Below, piece after piece: positions 23,273-31,418 of a stretch of 31,674 nucleotides of DNA (position 1 is its first letter; each line of letters starts with the position of its first letter). The stretch lies in the NCBI GenBank assembly GCA_017694765.1, contig JADIML010000147.1, positions 1-31,674 of the forward strand, in the 5' to 3' direction. A program made the position numbers and the translations under genes. The DNA is from Candidatus Scybalomonas excrementavium. GTDB taxonomy: Bacteria > Bacillota > Clostridia > Lachnospirales > Lachnospiraceae. Below the pieces are notes generated by a model, which worked only from the letters and a program-made list of their open reading frames with translations, did no database searches and was not told where the DNA came from.

Positions 23273-24892
23273 ATGTCATATATGGCGTTATATCGGAAGT
23301 GGAGACCTTCCGAATTTGAAGATGTAAAAGGGCAAGAGCATATCGTAACAGCTTTAACAAACCAAATAAAGGCAGATAGAATCGGACATGCCTATTTATT
23401 TTGTGGAACTCGTGGAACAGGAAAAACAACGATAGCAAAACTATTTGCAAAAGCAGTCAATTGTGAGAATCCAATTGAGGGAAGCCCATGTAATGTATGT
23501 CCTTCTTGTCAAGCAATTAATCAGCAAACAGCTATGAACGTAATTGAAATCGATGCCGCTTCTAATAATGGTGTTGATAATATTCGTGACATTAAAGATG
23601 AAGTACAATATTCCCCAACCGAAGGAAAATATAAGGTGTATATTATCGATGAAGTGCATATGCTTTCCATAGGAGCATTTAATGCGCTCTTGAAAACCTT
23701 AGAAGAACCACCATCTTATGTTATATTTATTTTAGCGACGACAGAGGTGCATAAAATACCAATTACGATTTTATCTCGTTGTCAGCGGTATGATTTTAGG
23801 CGTATTTCTATTGATACCATTACACAACGTTTAAAAGAGTTGATGGAAAAAGAAGGAATAGAAGCAGAGGAAAAAGCGCTTCGTTATGTTGCGAAAGTCG
23901 CAGATGGTTCTATGCGTGATGCTTTAAGTCTTCTTGATCAGTGCATCGCTTTTTATCTTGGAAAGCCCATTACTTATCGAAATGTATTAGAAGTATTAGG
24001 AGCTGTTGATCAAGAGGTTTTTTTGCATTTACTTCGTGCAATTTTAGACAGAAATATGAATGATGTCTTGGCAATGTTGGAAGAAATTGTTATAAATGGA
24101 CGAGAACTGGGACAATTTATTACAGATTTTATTTGGTATTTAAGAAATCTTTTGTTATTAAAAAATTCGGCAGATGATACGATGCTTGAACTATCCGAAG
24201 AAAGTGTAAATATGTTGCGAGAAGAGGCAGAAAAGATAGAGTATGCCGTTTTAATACGATATATTCGTGTCCTATCGGATTTATCCAATCAACTTCGCCA
24301 TGCAACACAAAAGAGAGTATTGACAGAAGTAACATTGATACGTCTTTGTACACCACAAATGGAAAAATCTTATGAAAGTATGCTAGATCGCTTACGGCAA
24401 TTAGAAGATAAGATAGAACAAGGAATCCCTGTTAGGATGGAATCTGGTAGGGAGATTGGAGAAAAACAAGAAATAGCAAAAGAACCAGATATTATAATGA
24501 CACAAGAAGAAGTTCAAAGAGAGCTTGAAAGCCGATTTGAAGTGGCGGATGCAGAATGTTTAATGAAGTTAGTTGAACAAATACCAGCAATTCGTAGAGA
24601 ATTAATAGGTCCGATGAAAACTTATTTTTCAAAAGCCAAAATAGCAGTTGGAAAAGACAGTGGATCGTTAAATTTAATTTTTCAAAAAGATAGTGATGGA
24701 CAGATGGCAAAAGAATATTTTGAAAGAGAAGTACACCGTCAAGAATTAGAAGAAATACTATCAAACCAAGCTGGTAAACAAATAAAATACCAGTGTATTT
24801 TTGAAACGCCAGAGCAATCAAGAACATTTGAAGGTTATGATTTAAGCATATTAAGTAGGCTAAACATTCCAATTGAAGTAGAAGAGTATTAG
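23273..24892 (+). CDS. dnaX: DNA polymerase III subunit gamma/tau
   Basis: Clamp-loader subunit of the replicative polymerase. The start at 23273 (MSYMALYRKWRPSEFEDVKGQ) has AAGGA nine bases upstream and matches the conserved N-terminus; the frame from 23219 would overlap the rhomboid gene. In the 539 residues: Walker A GTRGTGKT at 45-52, zinc ligands C64, C73, C76 and C79, Walker B VYIIDEVHML, sensor 1 FILATTEVHKIP, the Arg-finger region SRCQRYDF, and lid-domain DGSMRDALSLLDQ. The tau-like C-terminus is short. No slippery A-run plus downstream hairpin of the E. coli frameshift type was recognised. It is followed by 183 non-coding bases and then ybaB, keeping the dnaX-ybaB-recR order common in Firmicutes. 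Confidence 0.96.
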   Translation: MSYMALYRKWRPSEFEDVKGQEHIVTALTNQIKADRIGHAYLFCGTRGTGKTTIAKLFAKAVNCENPIEGSPCNVCPSCQAINQQTAMNVIEIDAASNNGVDNIRDIKDEVQYSPTEGKYKVYIIDEVHMLSIGAFNALLKTLEEPPSYVIFILATTEVHKIPITILSRCQRYDFRRISIDTITQRLKELMEKEGIEAEEKALRYVAKVADGSMRDALSLLDQCIAFYLGKPITYRNVLEVLGAVDQEVFLHLLRAILDRNMNDVLAMLEEIVINGRELGQFITDFIWYLRNLLLLKNSADDTMLELSEESVNMLREEAEKIEYAVLIRYIRVLSDLSNQLRHATQKRVLTEVTLIRLCTPQMEKSYESMLDRLRQLEDKIEQGIPVRMESGREIGEKQEIAKEPDIIMTQEEVQRELESRFEVADAECLMKLVEQIPAIRRELIGPMKTYFSKAKIAVGKDSGSLNLIFQKDSDGQMAKEYFEREVHRQELEEILSNQAGKQIKYQCIFETPEQSRTFEGYDLSILSRLNIPIEVEEY

Positions 24893-25075
24893 AAGTTTTT
24901 GGGTGCATTAAGAAGTTTCTGCTTTATAAATGACTCTTGTGGCAACGTATATTTTGTAAAAACAACTGAAAGTTGCGAAGAATGTACAATTAACTTTGTA
25001 CTATTTTAAGATATTATAGTATTATTTTAATGCTATTATTATATAATTTAGAATGAAAATTAGGAGGAATCAAAA

Positions 25076-25429
25076 ATGGCAAAAAGAGGTGGATTTCCAG
25101 GAATGGGTATGCCTGGTAATATGAGTAATTTAATGAAACAAGCACAAAAAATGCAAAAACAAATGGAAGAAACAACAAAAGAATTAGAAACAAAAGAATA
25201 CTCTGCAACTGTTGGTGGTGGAGTTGTAACAGTAACTGTTTCTGGTAAAAAAGAAGTAACAGCAGTGAACTTAAAAGAAGAAGTTGTAGATCCAGATGAT
25301 ATTGAAATGTTAGAAGATTTAATTATCTCAGCAGTAAATGAAGCATTTAGAAAAATGGAAGAAGATCAATCAAATTCTATGGCTAAGATTACAGGAGGTC
25401 TTGGCATGGGTGGAGGCTTCCCATTCTAA
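25076..25429 (+). CDS. ybaB: YbaB/EbfC-family nucleoid-associated protein
   Basis: A 117-residue protein with the family pattern: Gly/Met-rich ends (GGFPGMGMPGNMSNLMKQAQKMQKQM; GGLGMGGGFPF), a helical hairpin, and the strand region YSATVGGGVVTVTVSGKKEV followed by DPDDIEMLEDLIISAVNEAF. EbfC proteins bind DNA as dimers and are almost always next to recR and dnaX. The ribosome binding site AGGAGG (25062-25067) is ideal, 8 bases from the ATG. The TAA stop shares one base with the recR start codon (TAATG), so the two are translationally coupled. No clear promoter was recognised in the AT-rich 183 bases upstream. Confidence 0.95.
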   Translation: MAKRGGFPGMGMPGNMSNLMKQAQKMQKQMEETTKELETKEYSATVGGGVVTVTVSGKKEVTAVNLKEEVVDPDDIEMLEDLIISAVNEAFRKMEEDQSNSMAKITGGLGMGGGFPF

Positions 25430-26025
25430 TGGATATTTATAGTAGTCAAATTACAAAACTAATTGAAGAATTAGGAAGACTTCCAGGAATCGGGGCAAAA
25501 TCAGCACAGCGTCTAGCATTTCACATTATTAACATGCCAAAAGAACAAGTGGAAAACTTGGCAGATACAATTGTACAAGCAAAAAGTAAAGTACAGTATT
25601 GTAAAGTATGTTGCACATTAACGGATCAGGAAGTTTGTCCGATCTGTGCAAGTGAAAAACGAGATCATACAACTATTATGGTTGTGGAAAATGCAAGAGA
25701 TTTAGCAGCCTATGAAAAAACAGGAAAATATGATGGCGTATATCATGTATTACATGGTGCCATATCTCCCTATCAAGGCATTGGACCAAATGATATTCGT
25801 CTAAAAGAACTAATGACACGATTACAAGGAGATGTAAAAGAAGTCATTATTGCTACCAATTCAAGCCTTGAAGGCGAAACAACAGCGATGTATATTAGCA
25901 AACTTGTAAAGCCAATTGGTGTTAAGATTACAAAAATTGCAAGTGGTGTTCCAGTTGGTGGAGATTTGGAATACATTGATGAAGTAACTCTTTTAAGAGC
26001 CTTAGATGGCAGAACAGAAATGTAA
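25429..26025 (+). CDS. recR: Recombination mediator protein RecR
   Basis: RecR acts with RecO to load RecA at single-stranded gaps. The 198-residue length is standard. It has the helix-hairpin-helix ELGRLPGIGAKSAQRLAFHI at 15-34, four zinc-ligand cysteines (C58, C61, C70, C73 in CKVC...CPIC), and a Toprim domain beginning IMVVENARDLAAYEKTG, with the acidic/Gly core around TNSSLEGETTAMYI and a C-terminal Walker-like region GVPVGGDLEYIDEVTLLRAL. The ATG overlaps the ybaB stop by one base; the next gene starts 28 bases after its end. Confidence 0.97.
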   Translation: MDIYSSQITKLIEELGRLPGIGAKSAQRLAFHIINMPKEQVENLADTIVQAKSKVQYCKVCCTLTDQEVCPICASEKRDHTTIMVVENARDLAAYEKTGKYDGVYHVLHGAISPYQGIGPNDIRLKELMTRLQGDVKEVIIATNSSLEGETTAMYISKLVKPIGVKITKIASGVPVGGDLEYIDEVTLLRALDGRTEM

Positions 26026-26053
26026 GTCAAATATACGAAAGGCAGGTAGAGCA

Positions 26054-27139
26054 ATGGGGAACAAAAAAAGAATAGGGATGTTAACGAGTGGTGGAGATTG
26101 TCAAGCATTAAACGCAGCAATGCGAGGTGTTGTAAAAGGAATTGAAACCTTTTATAGCGACAATTTAGAAATTATTGGTTTTGAAGAAGGATATAAGGGA
26201 TTGATTTATGGAAAGTACCAAAAGTTAGTTCCAAGTGATTTCTCGGGTATTTTGACAAAGGGTGGAACGATTTTAGGTAGTAGTCGTCAACCATTTAAGA
26301 AGATGAGAGTACCAGATGCCAATGGGCTTGATAAAGTAGAAGCCATGAAAACAACCTATCACCAATTAAAACTAGACTGTCTAGTGATATTAGGTGGAAA
26401 TGGAACCCATAAAACAGCTCATATGCTTTTCGAGGAAGGTCTTAATATTATCACATTGCCAAAAACAATTGATAACGATTTATGGGCAACAGAAATGACA
26501 TTTGGATTTCAGAGTGCTGTTAATATTGCAACTAACGCTATTGATTGTATTCATACAACAGCTACATCACATGGAAGAGTATTTATTGTAGAATTAATGG
26601 GACATAAAGTTGGCTGGGTTACACTTCATGCAGGAATTGCAGGAGGTGCAGATATTATTCTTATCCCAGAAATTCCATATGATATTAATAAAGTGATAAA
26701 GGCTTTAAAGAAGAGAGAAAAGCAAGGGAAACGCTTTTCGATTCTTGCAGTTGCAGAAGGCGCAATATCTAAGGAAGATGCCCTACTTTCTAAAAAAGAA
26801 AGAAAGGCAAAGATTAAGACAAGAAAATATCCAACCATTTCTTATGAATTAGCAGAACAAATTCAAAAGGCTACAGGAAAAGAGGTTCGTGTAACAGTAC
26901 CTGGACATACACAAAGAGGAGGCAGTCCATGTGCTTATGATAGAGTTTTAGCGAGCCGTCTTGGGGCAGAAGCAGCCAGACTCATTCAACAAGAAAAGTA
27001 TGGAAGAATGGTTTCTGTAAAAGGAAATGAGATTGTTTCCGTTCCTCTTTTAGAAGTGGCTGGAAAATTAAAATATGTATCTTTAGACGATGCGATTATT
27101 ATGCAGGCTAAGACACTTGGAATCTCCTTTGGCGATTAA
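26054..27139 (+). CDS. pfkA: 6-phosphofructokinase
   Basis: Glycolytic kinase for fructose-6-phosphate. The start at 26054 (MGNKKRIGMLTSGGDC) has a GGCAGG site at 26041-26046; the longer frame from 26006 overlaps recR. The 361-residue protein has the phosphate-binding TSGGDCQALNAAMRG at 11-25, the catalytic PKTIDND at 136-142, ELMGHKVGW at 180-188, and the signature GHTQRGGSPCAYDRVLASRLG. The nucleotide-site motif is GGNGT (114-118): Gly117, where PPi-dependent enzymes have Asp, favours ATP, but Asn116 replaces the Asp that binds Mg in E. coli PfkA. The length fits the longer clostridial/actinobacterial group rather than the 320-residue E. coli type. Third gene of ybaB-recR-pfkA; a strong terminator follows. 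Confidence 0.93.
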   Translation: MGNKKRIGMLTSGGDCQALNAAMRGVVKGIETFYSDNLEIIGFEEGYKGLIYGKYQKLVPSDFSGILTKGGTILGSSRQPFKKMRVPDANGLDKVEAMKTTYHQLKLDCLVILGGNGTHKTAHMLFEEGLNIITLPKTIDNDLWATEMTFGFQSAVNIATNAIDCIHTTATSHGRVFIVELMGHKVGWVTLHAGIAGGADIILIPEIPYDINKVIKALKKREKQGKRFSILAVAEGAISKEDALLSKKERKAKIKTRKYPTISYELAEQIQKATGKEVRVTVPGHTQRGGSPCAYDRVLASRLGAEAARLIQQEKYGRMVSVKGNEIVSVPLLEVAGKLKYVSLDDAIIMQAKTLGISFGD

Positions 27140-27213
27140 TTTATGCTTAGATACAGAAGTTGAAACTATTATAAATAGGTGTCTATAACATAGAAGGTTA
27201 GAAAAACTGTATG

Positions 27214-27262
27214 AAAAATACGTATTATAAAGAATTTTAAACTCTTTATAATACGTATTTTT
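27214..27262 (+). terminator. Intrinsic terminator after pfkA
   Basis: Perfect 20-bp stem, arms 27214-27233 and 27243-27262, loop of 9 bases, ending in a T-run. The outer 13 bp (AAAAATACGTATT) and much of the right arm match the terminator at 1219-1269. Confidence 0.88.
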
Positions 27263-27287
27263 TCTTCCCTATATATGCATAGAAAAA

Positions 27288-27316
27288 TTGTTATTTTCCT
27301 CTATATATGATAGAAT
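27288..27316 (+). promoter_or_regulatory. Promoter of the LspA-family gene
   Basis: TTGTTA at 27288-27293 and TAGAAT at 27311-27316, 17-base spacer. The predicted start leaves a leader of about 80 bases before the ATG at 27406. Confidence 0.6.
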
Positions 27317-27405
27317 AAAACAGTATTAAGAGTACTTATCAATGTGAAAAAGTCACAGAAAAAAGTATAGGATATCAGGCATAATAAAAGAAAGGGGAAG
27401 ATAAG

Positions 27406-27864
27406 ATGATTTGGATTGGGTTTATCATAAGCATTATAGCCTTTGAATGGGTGATGAAAAGAAAAATGGATCAAACATTAAAAGTCAATGAATCTATAGC
27501 AATATGGAATGGAAAAATTGTTTTAAAAAAGTATCACAATAAAGGAATTGCTTTCGATAGATTTTCAAAATATCCCAAGCTAATTATAGGTATTACATCC
27601 ACATTTATAATAGGATTATTTGCTTGGTTTCTCGTTTTATTAGGTACGCCAAAGCAATTGATAAAAAAGTTTGCACTATCTTTACTTTTAGGTGGTGCGA
27701 TTAGTAATTTACTTGATCGCATAACAAAATATTATGTAATGGATTATTTTAGTTTTTCATGGAAAAAAATCCGCCATATCGTATTTAATATAGCGGACTT
27801 TTGTATTTTTATTGGGTCCATTCTACTTTTTTTCCTTTTCTTAAAAAAGGGGAAAGCAGACTAA
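27406..27864 (+). CDS. lspA: Signal peptidase II (LspA) family protein
   Basis: A 152-residue membrane protein with the family's signature blocks: N-x-G-x-A-F at 45-50 (HNKGIAFD), GGAISNLLDRI at 96-106 with Asp104, VMDYFSF at 111-117, and FNIADFCIFIGS at 127-138 with Asp131. Asp104 and Asp131 are the catalytic pair of LspA, so protease activity on prolipoproteins is plausible. It is divergent: the usual N-terminal D-x-x-K-x-hydrophobic start of helix 1 is missing and GxxGN is changed to GAISN. Some Clostridia carry more than one LspA-like protein, so this could be the main or an accessory enzyme. GGGG lies upstream of the ATG. It converges on a lipoprotein gene, with overlapping stop codons. 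Confidence 0.82.
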   Translation: MIWIGFIISIIAFEWVMKRKMDQTLKVNESIAIWNGKIVLKKYHNKGIAFDRFSKYPKLIIGITSTFIIGLFAWFLVLLGTPKQLIKKFALSLLLGGAISNLLDRITKYYVMDYFSFSWKKIRHIVFNIADFCIFIGSILLFFLFLKKGKAD

Positions 27865-28409
27865 TTTTTTTCTGAAACACTTAAAATTTCAGGATTTACT
27901 TGTCCTTTTACAGGACCATAAGTGAAAGAGATTTTAGCCCCAATATCCATATTATCAAATTGCTTTGCAACATCTTCATTATAAATAAAGAATGTTTCAT
28001 AGCTACCATCATCCATTTGAACTTCGATGGATGTGCTATCAATCTGTCCATTGAAAACACCACTACCGGAAGTTGTTTTGTCTACCTTTGGAACAGGATC
28101 TTCTTCTTCTGAAGGAGAATCGACATCGTCGTTGGAAGAATTACTATCCGATGTAGAAACTTCTGGTAAAGGTTCTGTACTAGGTGTTTCTTCTGTAGAA
28201 GATTCTGTAGAGTCATCAGTTGTTGTTTCAGTAGTAGACTCTGATTCAGTAGTTGCTTCTGTCGTAACTTCTGTACTTTCTGTGGTAGCTTCTGTTGTAA
28301 TTTCTTGTGTATCAGAAGAAGTAGGTGGTGTATCTTTCTTTCCACAACCAAATAATGTAGCAGTTCCAATTAACATAATACTAGCGGTCAATAACCATTT
28401 ACGGGTCAT
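27861..28409 (-). CDS. Lipoprotein with Thr/Glu/Ser-rich linker and C-terminal domain
   Basis: The start at 28409 has AAGGAGG nine bases upstream; the frame continues to 28475 without a site. The 182-residue precursor has a signal peptide with lipobox LFGC (Cys22), followed by GKKDTPP. Residues ~30-110 are a low-complexity, acidic, Thr/Ser/Glu-rich linker (TTEATTESTEVTTEATTES), which would hold the C-terminal domain away from the membrane, across the wall. The last ~65 residues form a small domain (GSGVFNGQIDSTSIEVQMD, ISFTYGPVKGQVNPEILSV) that looks like an OB-fold or beta-barrel; I do not recognise a family. The stop codon TAG (27863-27861) overlaps that of the convergent LspA-family gene. 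Confidence 0.85.
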   Translation of the reverse strand: MTRKWLLTASIMLIGTATLFGCGKKDTPPTSSDTQEITTEATTESTEVTTEATTESESTTETTTDDSTESSTEETPSTEPLPEVSTSDSNSSNDDVDSPSEEEDPVPKVDKTTSGSGVFNGQIDSTSIEVQMDDGSYETFFIYNEDVAKQFDNMDIGAKISFTYGPVKGQVNPEILSVSEKN

Positions 28410-28446
28410 ATGTATACGCCTCCTTTTTATAATTGATTTCGCTTTT

Positions 28447-28475
28447 ATTATAAGACAGAATATGAAACAATACAA
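28447..28475 (-). promoter_or_regulatory. Promoter of the lipoprotein gene
   Basis: On the minus strand TTGTAT (28475-28470) and TATAAT (28452-28447) have a 17-base spacer. The start is expected about 30 bases before the ATG. Confidence 0.65.
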
Positions 28476-28612
28476 GTATTGTTATAGGAATGAAAGAAGG
28501 GAACAAAAAAAGCAATAGATAGGTGATGGAGTGTAAGAAATTAGTAACATTATGAAAACATATAAAAAGATAATAACTATATAGAAAAAAGATAGAAAAA
28601 GGAGTGTTGATT

Positions 28613-29539
28613 ATGAGTAACAAATATGATTTAACAATTATTGGGTCAGGTCCAGCGGGGCTTACAGCGGCAATCTATGCACAAAGAGCGCTATTAAAAA
28701 CAATCGTAATTGAGAAAAATCCAATGAGTGGTGGACAAATTTTAAATACCTATGAAGTAGATAACTATCCGGGAATTCCTATGGTTAATGGATTCGATCT
28801 TGGGTTAAAAATGAGAGAACATGCAGATAAATTAGGGACAGAATTTAAAATAGCAACTGTACAAAAGGTAGAACAAATAGAAGATGGATTTCGTACTGTT
28901 TTCCAAAATGGAGAAGCTGTAGAATCAAAAACGGTCATCCTTGCAACAGGTGCAGAATGTGTTACATTAAATGTAGAAGGGGAAGAACGCTTAAAAGGAA
29001 TGGGTGTATCCTACTGTGCAACTTGTGATGGAGCATTTTTTAGAGGAAAGACAGTAGCAGTTGTTGGAGGAGGAGATGTTGCATTAGAAGATGCACTTTT
29101 CCTTGCAAGAGGTTGTGAAAAAGTATATCTTATTCATAGAAGAGATACATTTAGAGGAGCAAAAATTTTACAACAGCAAGTACTAGCAACAGAAAATATA
29201 GAAGTTCTTTGGGATACTGTTACAGAAGAAATTCATGGTGATACAACAGTAAGTAGCCTAAAATTAAAAAATGTAAAAACAAAGGAAGAACAAGAATTGC
29301 AAGTAAATGGTGTATTTATTGCGATTGGAAATCGACCAGATACTGAGATGGTAGCAGATATTGTGAAACGAGATGAAAAAGGCTATATTATTGGTGATGA
29401 AACTGGAACGACAAGTACACCGGGATTTTTTGTAGCAGGTGATGTTCGTACAAAAGCACTTCGTCAAGTTGTAACAGCAGCATCAGATGGAGCAAATGCT
29501 GTTTATGCAGTAGAAAAATATTTATCAGAACAAATTTAA
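28613..29539 (+). CDS. trxB: Thioredoxin reductase
   Basis: Flavoprotein that reduces thioredoxin with NADPH. The start at 28613 (MSNKYDLTIIGSGPAG) has AAGGAG eight bases upstream; a GTG at 28604 is inside the site. The 308-residue length is normal. FAD-binding GSGPAG is at 11-16, the redox pair is C135-A-T-C138, the NADPH-binding GGGDVALEDA is at ~151-160 with HRRDTFRGAK, and the C-terminal FAD motif is TPGFFVAGDVR. The HRR motif supports NADPH use rather than ferredoxin. No thioredoxin gene is adjacent; it stands alone with its own terminator. Confidence 0.95.
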   Translation: MSNKYDLTIIGSGPAGLTAAIYAQRALLKTIVIEKNPMSGGQILNTYEVDNYPGIPMVNGFDLGLKMREHADKLGTEFKIATVQKVEQIEDGFRTVFQNGEAVESKTVILATGAECVTLNVEGEERLKGMGVSYCATCDGAFFRGKTVAVVGGGDVALEDALFLARGCEKVYLIHRRDTFRGAKILQQQVLATENIEVLWDTVTEEIHGDTTVSSLKLKNVKTKEEQELQVNGVFIAIGNRPDTEMVADIVKRDEKGYIIGDETGTTSTPGFFVAGDVRTKALRQVVTAASDGANAVYAVEKYLSEQI

Positions 29540-29588
29540 ATGTTACAAAAATATTACAAAATTATAACAATTAAATCAAGTGGAGAGT

Positions 29589-29625
29589 AAAAGAAAAAGG
29601 GGATAATCAAGTCTCCTTTTCTTTT
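29589..29625 (+). terminator. Intrinsic terminator after trxB
   Basis: Stem arms 29589-29603 (AAAAGAAAAAGGGGA) and 29612-29625 (TCTCCTTTTCTTTT), 14 pairs with one bulged A, loop of 8 bases. Confidence 0.7.
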
Positions 29626-29675
29626 ATTTATAGAAAAGATTTGACGGAGAAATAAGTAATTATGACATTTGTTCG

Positions 29676-29704
29676 TTGACATTCATAGGTGAGTCTGCTA
29701 TAAT
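29676..29704 (+). promoter_or_regulatory. Near-perfect sigma-A promoter of the NlpC/P60 gene
   Basis: TTGACA (29676-29681), 17-base spacer and TATAAT (29699-29704), with an extended -10 TG at 29696-29697. This predicts strong constitutive expression and a leader of about 95 bases before the ATG at 29808. Confidence 0.9.
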
Positions 29705-29807
29705 GGGCGGAGTACTTGACAGTTAACAAAAATGTAATAAAAATAGATTAATAGAAGAATTATACATAAATGATAGAAAAGAAATCCACTTGGGAGGTTT
29801 TAGAAAG

Positions 29808-31085
29808 ATGAAAAAATCGTTATTAAAGGTATCAACATTTGCTTTAACAATTGCAGGATGTTTAGTATTTGGAACAACAGAAGCAAAAGCGGATAATACG
29901 CTTCCAACAACAGAAGTTGGCGGGTTATCTTTTTCACTTGATATGATGCATACACCAGAAGAGGACGTACAAGTACCTCAAGATGATCCTTTAGCAGCTG
30001 GAGCGACGGATGTGAAAGAAGTTACCGATATTCCAGAAGTAAAGGAAGAACAAACAGAGGAAAAGGAACAAAAAAAGGAACAAAAAGAAGAGCTTTCTAA
30101 ATATGAAGAAGTTGTTGTTGCAAAAGTAACAAAATACTTAAATATTCGTAAAAAGCCATCAGAAGATTCTGAGATTATCGGAAAGCTTTATAAAGGTTCT
30201 GCTGGAACAATTTTAAAAACAAAGAAAAGTGGTTGGACTAAAATTGAATCTGGTAGTGTGATTGGTTGGGTAAAAAGTGAATTTACAGTAACTGGAGAAC
30301 ATTTAGAAGAATATGCAGATACTGTTTGTAAAAAAGTGGCAACTGTTACAACTCAGACATTAAAAGTTCGTGAAAAAGCTACACAAGATTCAAGAGTTGT
30401 TACCCTAGTTGGAGAAGGCGAAACATATCATGTGTTAAAAGAGAAAAAAGATTGGGTAGCGATTAAAGTAGAAGATGGTATGAAAGGATACGTATCAAAA
30501 GAATATGTAGAGCTTGATTATGACTTTGACAAGGCTATTTCTATTGAAGAAGAAAGACAAGCAGAGGAAGAAGCAGCACGTGCATTAGAAGAGCAACAAG
30601 CGCAACAAAATGAAGATTCTACTTCTTCTAGTACAAATGATTCTCAAAATGATAGTAACGTTGTAGATTCTGATACTAACGATGTTTCAGAAAGTGCATC
30701 TAATAGTTCTGTATCTACAACATCAACAACAAGACAAAATATCGTTAATTTTGCGTTACAATTTGTAGGAAATCCATATGTATATGGTGGTACAAGTTTA
30801 ACAAATGGAGCAGACTGCTCTGGCTTTACACAAGCTGTATATCGTAATTTTGGTATTTCTATTAACCGTACTTCTCGTGATCAAGCATCAAATGGAACAG
30901 CTGTTTCTTTAAGTAATGTTCAACCAGGTGATTTGATTTTCTATAAAAATGGAAGTAGTATTGGTCATGTGGCACTTTATATCGGAAATGGACAAGTTGT
31001 ACATGCAAGTTCACCAACATCAGGAATTAAAGTATCTAATATGTATTATCGTACGCCATATTGTGCAAGAAATATTTTAGGATAA
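29808..31085 (+). CDS. Secreted SH3-SH3-NlpC/P60 cell-wall hydrolase
   Basis: The start at 29808 (MKKSLLKVSTFALTIAG) has GGGAGG ten bases upstream; a TTG at 29790 would include that site. The 425-residue precursor has a signal peptide with likely cleavage after AKA (28), then an acidic linker, two bacterial SH3 domains (about 102-163 and 172-236, each with the LNIRKKPS or LKVREKAT core), a Gln/Glu coiled region and Ser/Asn/Asp-rich linker (~245-308), and a C-terminal NlpC/P60 domain with catalytic C337 (DCSGF), H387 (GHVALYIG) and H399 (HASSP). Such enzymes cut gamma-D-Glu-diamino acid bonds in stem peptides; SH3 domains bind the wall. IAGC at 15-18 also fits a lipobox, so it might be lipid-anchored. 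Confidence 0.93.
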   Translation: MKKSLLKVSTFALTIAGCLVFGTTEAKADNTLPTTEVGGLSFSLDMMHTPEEDVQVPQDDPLAAGATDVKEVTDIPEVKEEQTEEKEQKKEQKEELSKYEEVVVAKVTKYLNIRKKPSEDSEIIGKLYKGSAGTILKTKKSGWTKIESGSVIGWVKSEFTVTGEHLEEYADTVCKKVATVTTQTLKVREKATQDSRVVTLVGEGETYHVLKEKKDWVAIKVEDGMKGYVSKEYVELDYDFDKAISIEEERQAEEEAARALEEQQAQQNEDSTSSSTNDSQNDSNVVDSDTNDVSESASNSSVSTTSTTRQNIVNFALQFVGNPYVYGGTSLTNGADCSGFTQAVYRNFGISINRTSRDQASNGTAVSLSNVQPGDLIFYKNGSSIGHVALYIGNGQVVHASSPTSGIKVSNMYYRTPYCARNILG

Positions 31086-31165
31086 GATTTTGAGAGTATT
31101 ATTTGGGATAAGTTTGTTTTTGATAAACTATCTATAAATATCAAATATCTATAAAAAGGAAAAGA

Positions 31166-31209
31166 GGTTATATCACGTATTCATATAGAATAAGTGGTAT
31201 AACCTTTTT
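31166..31209 (+). terminator. Intrinsic terminator after the NlpC/P60 gene
   Basis: Stem arms 31166-31176 (GGTTATATCAC) and 31194-31204 (GTGGTATAACC), 11 pairs with one G-U, followed by TTTTT (31205-31209). Confidence 0.75.
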
Positions 31210-31418
31210 GCATTAATAGGAAATTCCTTAGTTAGAAATAACTTAAATCCGAGAAGAGTATGCAAGGGACACCTTGTTTTTGGAAGAAAAATGTTAATCA
31301 ATTTATTTGTTTTACTAGAAATTTTCAACTTGTAAAAAGAAATATAAAATAGACATTTATACAAAATATACAAAAGAAAAGAGAAAGAAAAAGAGCAGCG
31401 CAAGAATGATAAAGAATA

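Noticed and set aside
23273..24892. Programmed frameshift in dnaX
   Set aside because: Only short A-runs (for example near 24158) are present, with no upstream stimulating site or downstream hairpin that I could recognise.
24492..24908. 138-residue minus-strand frame
   Set aside because: Antisense shadow of the end of dnaX; hydrophobic composition is explained by the complement of Lys/Glu codons.
24893..25075. SRP RNA or other RNA gene next to dnaX-ybaB
   Set aside because: No conserved GGAA/GNAR loop helix or long hairpin; only two small stems (around 24966-24976 and 24984-25001).
28027..28518. 163-residue Ser/Val-rich frame on the plus strand
   Set aside because: It is the antisense reflection of the Thr/Glu/Ser repeats of the lipoprotein gene on the minus strand and has no ribosome binding site.
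29716..29721. Second TTGACA downstream of the NlpC/P60 promoter
   Set aside because: No acceptable -10 at 16-18 bases; the nearest candidates are at 13 and 22.
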